Of a DNA stretch of 16,172 nucleotides, positions 1-5,564 are shown piece after piece (the first letter of the stretch is position 1; every line of letters starts with the position of its first letter). Source of the DNA: Gammaproteobacteria bacterium (GTDB taxonomy: Bacteria; Pseudomonadota; Gammaproteobacteria; Steroidobacterales; SZUA-146); assembly GCA_003228965.1 (NCBI GenBank), contig QIGP01000312.1, positions 1 through 16,172 of the forward strand, given 5' to 3'. Position numbers and translations under genes: made by a program. The notes below the pieces were generated by a model. It saw only the letters and a program-made list of their open reading frames with translations. It was not told the DNA's origin and made no database searches.

Positions 1-37
1 GCCGGCACATCGGATGCGCCGTAGTTTTGTTCAGGTT

Positions 38-394
38 CTAGTCCCATTCGAGGGCACCTTTTTTCCATTCGTAAATAAAGCCGACCACCAGAATAATCAG
101 AAACAGGGCCATGCTGAGAAGTCCAAACGTGCCGATCTTGTCAAGAGAGACCGCCCATGGAAACAGAAACGCAATCTCGAGATCGAAAATAATGAATAGA
201 ATGGCCACCAGGTAGTACCGAACGTCGAAGCGCATACGCGCATCTTCGAAGGGTTCAAAGCCGCACTCGTAGGGCGACAGTTTTTCGTCGTCAGGGCGAT
301 TTGGGCCAAGCAGAAAACCGAGCGACAAGAGGACAAGTCCTACAATGGTCGCAACGGCAAGAAATATTAGAATAGGCGCGTATTCGGTCAGCAT
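38..394 (-). CDS. nuoA: NADH-quinone oxidoreductase subunit A (complex I)
   Basis: NuoA is a small membrane subunit of the proton-pumping NADH:quinone oxidoreductase in the inner membrane. The 118-residue product has the family's usual length and three predicted transmembrane segments at about residues 8-29, 59-80 and 90-109. The conserved loop PYECGFEP (41-48) and the stretch [12 protein letters not shown] (56-67) are diagnostic. The acidic pair D71/E73 in the second helix matches the conserved acidic residues of the family. I chose the ATG at 392-394, which gives the standard N-terminus MLTEYAPI. An in-frame TTG at 404-406 would add four residues, but nothing recommends it, and the Shine-Dalgarno is weak for either start. 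The gene lies downstream of tRNA-Leu and is expected to be the first gene of the nuo operon. Only 37 bases follow its stop in the window, so nuoB is not seen. Confidence 0.97.
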   Translation of the reverse strand: MLTEYAPILIFLAVATIVGLVLLSLGFLLGPNRPDDEKLSPYECGFEPFEDARMRFDVRYYLVAILFIIFDLEIAFLFPWAVSLDKIGTFGLLSMALFLIILVVGFIYEWKKGALEWD

Positions 395-406
395 GTCACT
401 TCGCAA

Positions 407-538
407 TCATTCAATAGTGAGTGATGGGTTTTAGCATGTTCGACCTGCGGCCCGTGATGTGACCCGCCCGGTCCGAATTAGTTTAACAGGCTGCCATACG
501 TAAGGCACCACATGGCAGATAATTATTATTCAAAAAAA
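407..538 (-). promoter_or_regulatory. nuoA leader region with a hairpin at 491-518
   Basis: This 132-base gap between tRNA-Leu and nuoA should hold the nuo promoter and leader if nuo is transcribed separately from the tRNA. A perfect 7-bp inverted repeat, CTGCCAT (491-497) with ATGGCAG (512-518), surrounds a 14-base loop. No T-run follows on either strand, so it is not a classic intrinsic terminator. A second small inverted repeat, GACC/GGTC, lies around 460-472. An AT-rich stretch directly after the tRNA (518-537) could contribute a -10 or UP-like element, but I cannot place a convincing -35/-10 pair. The regulatory role is inferred from position only. Confidence 0.3.
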
Positions 539-624
539 TGGTGCCGATGGCCGGACTCGAACCGGCACAGCCATGAGCCACTACCCCCTCAAGATAGCGT
601 GTCTACCAATTCCACCACATCGGC
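539..624 (-). tRNA. tRNA-Leu (anticodon GAG)
   Basis: The 86-nt gene folds as a type II tRNA with a long variable arm. The 7-bp acceptor stem GCCGATG/CATCGGC is perfect, the discriminator is A, and the 3' CCA is encoded in the genome (539-541). The D-arm has GTGG AATTGGTAGA CAC, the anticodon stem is CTATC/GGTAG (one U-G pair), and the loop TTGAGGG places anticodon GAG at 588-590. The T-arm has GCCGG TTCGAGT CCGGC. GAG reads the CUC and CUU leucine codons. It lies 48 bases downstream of secG on the same strand, so it may be processed from a tpiA-secG-tRNA transcript. Seven T residues follow almost directly after the CCA on the transcribed strand. Confidence 0.97.
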
Positions 625-672
625 TATATTTTTCTATTCTGCCAAGCGATCTAGCCAGGCAACGATTGCAAG

Positions 673-1062
673 CTAGTTGCCACCTTCGTCGGTTGGCTCA
701 GGGTTTACCTGATCCGGTAGAGCAGGGACCTCTTTATTCACTGGTGCAACAGGTGCGTCAACTGAGGGACTCAAAGAAGGTATTTCGGCCTGCTCTTCAG
801 AAAACGTTTCTACGATACTCTTATTCGTCACACCTCGCGCTGCAAAATACGCAAGGTACGAACTCGAACAGAAAAACAGCAACGCAAGTATGGCGGTAGT
901 GCGTGACAGGAAGTTGCCCGTTCCGCGTGAACCGAACACCGTACCAGAAGCGCCGGCACCAAAAGCTGCGCCTGCATCAGCACCCTTACCTTGCTGGAGC
1001 AAAATCAATAGCACCAGAAAACCGGCAAGAACAAGATGGACTATCAGTATAATTTGTTGCAT
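673..1062 (-). CDS. secG: Preprotein translocase subunit SecG
   Basis: SecG is the small auxiliary subunit of the SecYEG protein-export channel in the inner membrane. The 129-residue product shows the family layout: first transmembrane helix at about residues 3-22, then the conserved cytoplasmic loop LLQQGKGADAGAAFG (21-35) followed by a Gly-rich stretch ending in SRGTGNFLSRTT, and a second helix at about 53-74. The tail after residue 80 is acidic and Pro-rich (VDAPVAPVNKEVPALPDQ) and poorly conserved, as is usual. The ATG at 1060-1062 is preceded by AGGA at a suitable distance and gives the standard start MQQIILIVHLV. A longer GTG start at 1096-1098 would run into the end of tpiA and is not credible. 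It lies 22 bases downstream of tpiA, so the two are probably co-transcribed. Confidence 0.96.
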   Translation of the reverse strand: MQQIILIVHLVLAGFLVLLILLQQGKGADAGAAFGAGASGTVFGSRGTGNFLSRTTAILALLFFCSSSYLAYFAARGVTNKSIVETFSEEQAEIPSLSPSVDAPVAPVNKEVPALPDQVNPEPTDEGGN

Positions 1063-1084
1063 TACATTCCTATCGACTGCGGTC

Positions 1085-1834
1085 TTACGCCGCTGCACAT
1101 ATATCTAAAAACTGGTCACCCTTAAGTGACGCGCCGCCAACAAGTCCTCCGTCGACGTCGAGCATGGCAAATAGCTCTGCCGCATTACTACCGTTTACGC
1201 TGCCTCCGTAGAGGATCCGCAGCGAGTCGGCTATGCTACCATTTTGTGCCGCGATAGTGCGACGCAAAAAGGCATGTACTTTCTGAGCCTGGTCCGGTGT
1301 AGCTGTCTGGCCGGTGCCTATCGCCCAAACTGGCTCGTACGCCAATACTGATCGCTCAAACGCGTCGATGCCTACCCGGCCAATGACTGTCTGCAGTTGT
1401 TGCTCAACCACTTTTTCGGTCTCGCCCGCTTCACGCTGCTCAAGAGTTTCCCCTAGACACAACACGGGCGTAAGCCCGACTAGCTGAGCCTCTTCAAACT
1501 TCACAGCGACAATCTCGCTGGTTTCGCCGTACAGTGCCCGGCGTTCCGAGTGCCCCACTAATACATGGGTGCAACCCAGATCGACCAACATATCGCCGGA
1601 AATCTCACCGGTATGGGCACCAGAAGCCTCCGTACTAATATTTTGGGCACCAAGCTTAATCGGCGACCCGGCCAACAAGCCACAGGCCAACGATAAATAG
1701 CCAAACGAAGGACAGATAAGAACTTCACAATTGCAGTCTTTAGCCAGCCCGCCTTTGATCGTATTGATCAAGGTTGCCGTCATAGTCCGTGAACCGTTCA
1801 TTTTCCAGTTGCCAGCCGCAATAATCTTACGCAC
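1085..1834 (-). CDS. tpiA: Triosephosphate isomerase
   Basis: TpiA interconverts glyceraldehyde 3-phosphate and dihydroxyacetone phosphate in glycolysis and gluconeogenesis in the cytoplasm. The 249-residue product is full length for the TIM-barrel family. Substrate-binding N9 and K11 lie in AAGNWKMNG. The catalytic His is H95 in VGHSERR and the catalytic Glu is E167 in AYEPVWAIGTG, the latter at the start of the mobile loop 6. Phosphate-binding motifs LYGGSVNGSNAAEL (208-221) and DGGLVGGASL (228-237) are intact. The start is a GTG at 1832-1834, preceded by GAGGG about 7 bases upstream, and it gives the usual N-terminus just before the NWKMNG motif. It heads the tpiA-secG-tRNA-Leu block, and its promoter is expected in the 407-base gap upstream. 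Confidence 0.98.
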   Translation of the reverse strand: MRKIIAAGNWKMNGSRTMTATLINTIKGGLAKDCNCEVLICPSFGYLSLACGLLAGSPIKLGAQNISTEASGAHTGEISGDMLVDLGCTHVLVGHSERRALYGETSEIVAVKFEEAQLVGLTPVLCLGETLEQREAGETEKVVEQQLQTVIGRVGIDAFERSVLAYEPVWAIGTGQTATPDQAQKVHAFLRRTIAAQNGSIADSLRILYGGSVNGSNAAELFAMLDVDGGLVGGASLKGDQFLDICAAA

Positions 1835-1886
1835 GCTACCACCCTCGTTTCCTTGGTAAACAATAACTTACTTGCCACTCCTAACA

Positions 1887-1901
1887 GGAATTAGCAATTC
1901 C
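1887..1901. promoter_or_regulatory. Perfect palindrome upstream of tpiA
   Basis: GGAATT-AGC-AATTCC is a perfect inverted repeat with 6-bp arms and a 3-base centre, 53-67 bases upstream of the tpiA start. Its symmetry and position fit a protein-binding operator or a small mRNA hairpin in the tpiA promoter or leader. A 6-bp AT-rich palindrome can also occur by chance, and no family of sites is recognised. Confidence 0.2.
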
Positions 1902-2050
1902 AAATCCTTGTGGAAGCGGCACTTTACCGGCCAACCCGGGCAAAATCAATGGATATAGGCCCAAGTTGAGCTTTTAACAGGAAAGAGATGAGGTGAAACC
2001 CACTGTTATCCCATAAACCAGTCCTTGACAGCTGTGTGAAAACACCTGTT

Positions 2051-2180
2051 CGTCATTGCAAACCCGGGGAGCGGGTGTGGCAATCTCCGTCCTCATGGAA
2101 GTACTCTTGGGGTGCGGATTCAATCAGTTGTTTCACGCGAGTGTTGGGAGATTGCCGCGCCCTGCGGGCTCGCAATGACG
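2051..2180. repeat. REP-like inverted hairpin doublet (MITE/BIME-like)
   Basis: Two related arms face each other. The left arm (2051-2088) begins CGTCATTGC and ends GGCAATCTCC. The right arm (2146-2180) read on the minus strand also begins CGTCATTGC and ends GGCAATCTCCC. Each arm is itself a hairpin: ATTGC pairs with GCAAT on the outside, and inside there is ACCCG/CGGGT in the left arm and GCCC/GGGC in the right arm. The inner stems differ in sequence but keep pairing. A spacer of about 57 bases separates the arms. The motif 'GTCATTGCGAG...GGCAATCTC' resembles a dispersed palindromic repeat seen between genes in many bacterial genomes. No transposase lies in the window, so any mobilisation would be in trans. 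Confidence 0.75.
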
Positions 2181-2187
2181 TATCCCA

Positions 2188-2206
2188 CTTCGCGCTCGCA
2201 ATAACA
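2188..2206 (-). repeat. Degenerate extra arm of the REP-like element
   Basis: Read on the minus strand this segment is GTTATTGCGAGCGCGAAG, close to the conserved start of the neighbouring repeat arms (GTCATTGCGAGC). It lies just outside the right arm and looks like a truncated or decayed third copy. It overlaps a small palindrome GCAAT-AAC-ATTGC (2198-2210). The call rests on similarity to the adjacent arms only. Confidence 0.4.
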
Positions 2207-2209
2207 TTG

Positions 2210-2227
2210 CAGCAAAGCCCCTTGCTG
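2210..2227 (-). terminator. Possible weak hairpin terminator after the dockerin/FN3 gene
   Basis: CAGCAA (2210-2215) and TTGCTG (2222-2227) form a 6-bp stem with a 6-base loop, 14 bases beyond the stop of the gene ending at 2242. The stem is short and no U-run follows on the minus strand, so it is at best a weak terminator or a 3'-end-stabilising hairpin. The nearby REP doublet could serve the same role. Confidence 0.2.
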
Positions 2228-2241
2228 TAACGGCACGCTTT

Positions 2242-3198
2242 CTAAAACGGTTCAATATCACCAAGGCGATTGACGATCTCAGCGTAGTCGTTTGAGTCAA
2301 CTAAACCGCTGCTATCAACGTCGGTTTGAGGGGAATACCGGCATTCGTCGGACTGCGCGTTCAGCGCGTTTAAGACAAATTGAAAATCCAGAACATCAAT
2401 CCGTCCATCACACACCGTGTCACTGGAGAAACACGCCGTCGCTTGCGTTGCAGCTGCTACCCGCGGCAATTCGGAATGCGTGTCGCTACGACGAAATACC
2501 GTCATTTCCTGCTGCGATGGCGCGCACAAAATCCCTCGCCATTGGCGTATACGCAATGGCGTGTTGTCAAACACCTCGTAACTATTACCACCAGCGTCGA
2601 ATAAATTGGACAAATCCAGTGCCGCCTCATCATTACTTCCAGACATCGGAAAAGCGGCAATAGAATTCTGACCACTACCAGGAATATCCAAGAAGGTTAA
2701 AAGCCCGTCGACCGGAGCAAAACCACCAGGAGATGTTGCAAGGAAGCGCACGACATCATTGGAGACAGCGTCTCCAACATTAAGCTGACTGGCTTTGTCT
2801 ATGCTTTGGGTCGTGCTCGTCTGCAGCCCGGCACCGCTCGGTGGAACCGTGATCGTTGAAGAAGCGGTTGTGATATCCAGCGCAAAATAGTACTCGGTTA
2901 CAGGCAACAATCCACTGACTCTTGCAATCGCCGTACCAATATCATGAGCAAAAAACACATTGGTACTTGGTACGTCAACCGAGAACTGGCTGGTAATGTC
3001 ATTTATTCCGGCGGCATCAGAATAGACGCGCAGAGCAACTCCCGTTACGGGTTCGTCACTGCTGGCGGCAATTGAGATTGACGTAGACGACACGTTTACC
3101 GCTCGCGTTTGTAACACATCAGCCCATGTCGACGGTGTGCACATTAACCCAAGCGTTAGTCCGCCCACCAGGCCATAGCGCTGCAGAGTTCTATTCAT
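2242..3198 (-). CDS. Secreted protein with FN3-like and C-terminal dockerin-like domains
   Basis: I do not recognise a named family for the whole 318-residue protein. Residues 1-26 form a Sec signal peptide (basic start, hydrophobic GLVGGLTLGLM, cleavage expected after TWA). C20 does not sit in a good lipobox, so a soluble exported protein is more likely than a lipoprotein. Residues 27-130 are beta-rich and resemble a fibronectin type III-like fold (VSGLLPVTEYYFALDI is typical of its F-strand region). Residues 259-313 look like a dockerin-type pair of calcium loops: CDGRIDVLDFQFVLNAL and DVDSSGLVDSNDYAEIVNRLG. Cysteines C256, C263 and C286 flank the first loop and may form a disulfide, which is unusual for a dockerin. 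The ATG overlaps the end of the ankyrin gene by 8 bases, with AGGA 11 bases upstream, so translation is probably coupled. It is the last gene of the three-gene operon. No catalytic residues are evident. Confidence 0.85.
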   Translation of the reverse strand: MNRTLQRYGLVGGLTLGLMCTPSTWADVLQTRAVNVSSTSISIAASSDEPVTGVALRVYSDAAGINDITSQFSVDVPSTNVFFAHDIGTAIARVSGLLPVTEYYFALDITTASSTITVPPSGAGLQTSTTQSIDKASQLNVGDAVSNDVVRFLATSPGGFAPVDGLLTFLDIPGSGQNSIAAFPMSGSNDEAALDLSNLFDAGGNSYEVFDNTPLRIRQWRGILCAPSQQEMTVFRRSDTHSELPRVAAATQATACFSSDTVCDGRIDVLDFQFVLNALNAQSDECRYSPQTDVDSSGLVDSNDYAEIVNRLGDIEPF

Positions 3199-5557
3199 GA
3201 TGATCGTGTTCCTGGTTCTCAGTCGGTAGCGGAGCGCCGTAGCTCACTAACAGTTTTTGGGCCTCTTCGCTGTACGAAATTTCTGCAAGCGAAGACACAC
3301 CAGGCGGAATAACGGCAACGCTCGCGCCTTTATTCAGCAATAATTTCATGGTCGCAAGATCCGCATTTACGGCTGCAATGGCAAGTGCCGTACGGCCGCT
3401 CGTAGCAACATCATCAATTTTGGCGCCACGATCCAGTAAAAAACCCACCATATCAGTTAGTTTGTTTTTTGCCGCCAGATGCAACACAGTATTGCCGTCC
3501 GGCTCTTTGGCAGACAGATCACCGCCGTACTGTATTAACCTGCGCACGGAGTCAATACTGCTAGCTACCACAGCCAGCGCCAATGCGGACTCCCCACCAA
3601 CCGGCGACTTGTCGAAAACAGGTGTACGAGCAAGTGCCGCGTCGATCGCCTCTATATCGCCAAGACGGGCCGCAGCCCAAAGAGGGAGCACCTCTCCTTT
3701 GTCACGCAATGCACTGACTATGGGCGCTCGACCGTAGCTAAAAGCCTGGTCACGTAGTGATGCATTCATGTGCGAGTGAGCACTTAAGTCGGCGCCTGCA
3801 TCAAGTAACGCAAGCATAGCTTCAGTTTGTTGCGAGACTATGGCGTGATACAAGGCTTCTGTCTTTTGCTCTACGCTTACTACAGGCGCCAGCACCTGGA
3901 TAACCTGGGTTCGCCCTGCCCTCGCCGCAACGGACAACGCATCACCCTGACGAAACGGAGCGACTATTGCCGGATCTGCGCCCTTGTCCAGCAGCGCTTC
4001 CAGCGCCGAAGTCGCGCCGTACTCAGCGGCCAATATGAGCGCTGTTCTACCGCGACTGTCCACTGCGTTTATGTTCTCACCCGATGCCATGGACTGAACG
4101 GCGGTCGCGTCATCAGCCATAGCTGCGTCGAAGAGCGACGCCCGGGTTTTGCTGTTTGATTGTAAAATACTTTGCACTTCGTCCGTTTCGCGAGGACTCG
4201 CTACAGCAATTTGCAGTGCCGTCTCTCCGTCAGGGGTTAGCTGGTTGGCATTCATGCCCCGCTGTAAAAAACCAGATACCGCTTTGGCGTTGCCGTATTG
4301 AGCCGCCATGTGCAACGCGTTCCATCCGTAATTGCTGTTAAGCTCAGGGTCCGCACCAGCGTCAAGCAACGCATCAATAGTTGGCTGGTCTTCTCGGGTG
4401 ATCGCCACTTGCAATGCGGTAAAACCGCGCCGATTCTTTGCATTCACATCGGCGCCCGCGGCAATCATTTGCTGTGCCCGGGTCGCGGAACCCGTTTGAG
4501 CCGCCTGAAGTAAGCCGATATTATTTTCCCGCATATCCGTACGTTCAACCACGACGGGTTCTTGCTTTCCAAGGTCGAAAACAGCCGTGCCGTCGGGCTG
4601 GTACACATAGCTTATGGTCAGGCTTTGTTTCTCTGTTTTGTCTACTCGCACCAGCACATAGCGATTGTTCAGCGTTTCCAGAAGGAAGACAGCTCCGGGT
4701 TGCATAAACTGACTGCGAATATACGGCTCCCTGCTAAGCGAACGCGTTTTTTCGGCAGCAGTAGATGCGTAGTCCGCTAACGACCCGCGCCCCAAAAAAG
4801 CGTATTTCTCTGCGCCTAAAATAAGCGTAGTGGCAGACGAACTAGAAAATGATGCTATGTCTGCACCGTCAAGACTGTTGCGCAGCTGCAATGGATCGTC
4901 CGTGGCTGTTCTTGGCCAACGTAACGCTATTTCTCTTTGATCGCTAAATCGAAAAGCCCCAACGCGATCACTATTGGCAGCGTTTAGAACTACAGTGCCC
5001 GTTACCATGTCCATCGAGCGACTCATTAATTCTTCAAGTTTGCCTTTGCCAAAGCGAGCTTGCTTGTCGTCGGTGTACAACCAGTCAATTTCAAGTTGCC
5101 GCTGATTTATACGCACAACCCTCAGTAGCGCATGACCACCCTGCCGCGTCTGCACTAACCAAATACTCCCTACATTCAGCTCGTTTCCAGAAATTGTTTC
5201 AGCTTCATCCATGCGCCTGGCCGCATCAACCAAACTGGCCAATGACAACTTGTCGCTAGCTATTTTTAATACGCGGCCCGAGCTTACAAATAGATTAGGC
5301 GTGTCAACGTAGTCGTAAGCAATATCGCCGAGTTGCTGAACCTCTTGTTTGGCCTTGTTCTTGTCAAGATCACTGGCAGGCGGAAGTCGCAAAACACCGT
5401 CAGACAATGACAAGATAGCGGCCTGACCAGAGTCGAAGTCCGGCAAGACCACGGTATTAACCGAGTCCCGATCAAACGCCGCGAACGTTCCCCACAAAAC
5501 AACGAGAGACAATGCGGCACCCGCGGTTACTGTTCTGGCTGTAGTCCAAATCTTCAT
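3191..5557 (-). CDS. Exported or membrane-anchored ankyrin-repeat protein
   Basis: This 788-residue protein starts with a hydrophobic segment (residues 11-27, TAGAALSLVVLWGTFAA) that acts as a signal peptide or N-terminal anchor, putting the rest in the periplasm or outside. Residues 30-340 are beta-rich and unrecognised. They contain a duplicated module at 129-172 and 287-331 (first copy starts VGSIWLVQT, second PGAVFLLET). Residues 345-775 hold roughly ten to twelve ankyrin repeats, clearest in RRGFTALQVAI, YGWNALHMAAQYGN, RGRTALILAAEYGA, DGNTVLHLAAKNKL and SGRTALAIAAVNAD. The C-terminus is His/acid-rich (EHDHHE). Ankyrin repeats bind proteins and have no catalytic role here, so the protein may be a scaffold or chaperone for its neighbours; that is inference. 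The ATG lies 7 bases after the stop of the giant gene with no visible Shine-Dalgarno, suggesting coupling by reinitiation. Its stop overlaps the next start. Confidence 0.9.
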   Translation of the reverse strand: MKIWTTARTVTAGAALSLVVLWGTFAAFDRDSVNTVVLPDFDSGQAAILSLSDGVLRLPPASDLDKNKAKQEVQQLGDIAYDYVDTPNLFVSSGRVLKIASDKLSLASLVDAARRMDEAETISGNELNVGSIWLVQTRQGGHALLRVVRINQRQLEIDWLYTDDKQARFGKGKLEELMSRSMDMVTGTVVLNAANSDRVGAFRFSDQREIALRWPRTATDDPLQLRNSLDGADIASFSSSSATTLILGAEKYAFLGRGSLADYASTAAEKTRSLSREPYIRSQFMQPGAVFLLETLNNRYVLVRVDKTEKQSLTISYVYQPDGTAVFDLGKQEPVVVERTDMRENNIGLLQAAQTGSATRAQQMIAAGADVNAKNRRGFTALQVAITREDQPTIDALLDAGADPELNSNYGWNALHMAAQYGNAKAVSGFLQRGMNANQLTPDGETALQIAVASPRETDEVQSILQSNSKTRASLFDAAMADDATAVQSMASGENINAVDSRGRTALILAAEYGATSALEALLDKGADPAIVAPFRQGDALSVAARAGRTQVIQVLAPVVSVEQKTEALYHAIVSQQTEAMLALLDAGADLSAHSHMNASLRDQAFSYGRAPIVSALRDKGEVLPLWAAARLGDIEAIDAALARTPVFDKSPVGGESALALAVVASSIDSVRRLIQYGGDLSAKEPDGNTVLHLAAKNKLTDMVGFLLDRGAKIDDVATSGRTALAIAAVNADLATMKLLLNKGASVAVIPPGVSSLAEISYSEEAQKLLVSYGAPLPTENQEHDHHE

Positions 5558-5564
5558 AGCGCTA

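Larger units (their letters stand above)
1835..2241. other. Intergenic gap between the dockerin/FN3 gene and tpiA
   Basis: These 407 bases contain no credible gene. They hold a paired hairpin repeat (2051-2180), a degenerate third arm next to it (about 2188-2206), small palindromes and, by position, the tpiA promoter. I cannot fix a -35/-10 pair with confidence. A short open frame on the plus strand at 2036-2230 runs through the repeat and is best treated as non-coding. Confidence 0.8.

Noticed and set aside
1..37. A start of nuoB after nuoA
   Set aside because: A minus-strand ATG at 8-10 exists, but only three codons would be visible and there is no convincing Shine-Dalgarno, so nothing can be claimed.
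1063..1098. A longer secG beginning at a GTG at 1096-1098
   Set aside because: It would overlap the end of tpiA and add non-homologous residues. The ATG at 1060-1062 has AGGA in front and gives the canonical SecG N-terminus.
2025..2055. TTGACA on the plus strand as a -35 box
   Set aside because: No acceptable -10 hexamer lies 16-18 bases downstream, and no plus-strand gene follows.
2036..2230. A 64-codon open frame on the plus strand in the intergenic gap
   Set aside because: It consists largely of the REP-like hairpin doublet, and its residue composition is that of a translated palindrome.
3130..3198. Lipoprotein signal with C20 in the dockerin/FN3 protein
   Set aside because: The residues before C20 are G-L-M, which do not fit a lipobox. 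The site after TWA at residue 26 is a better signal peptidase I site.
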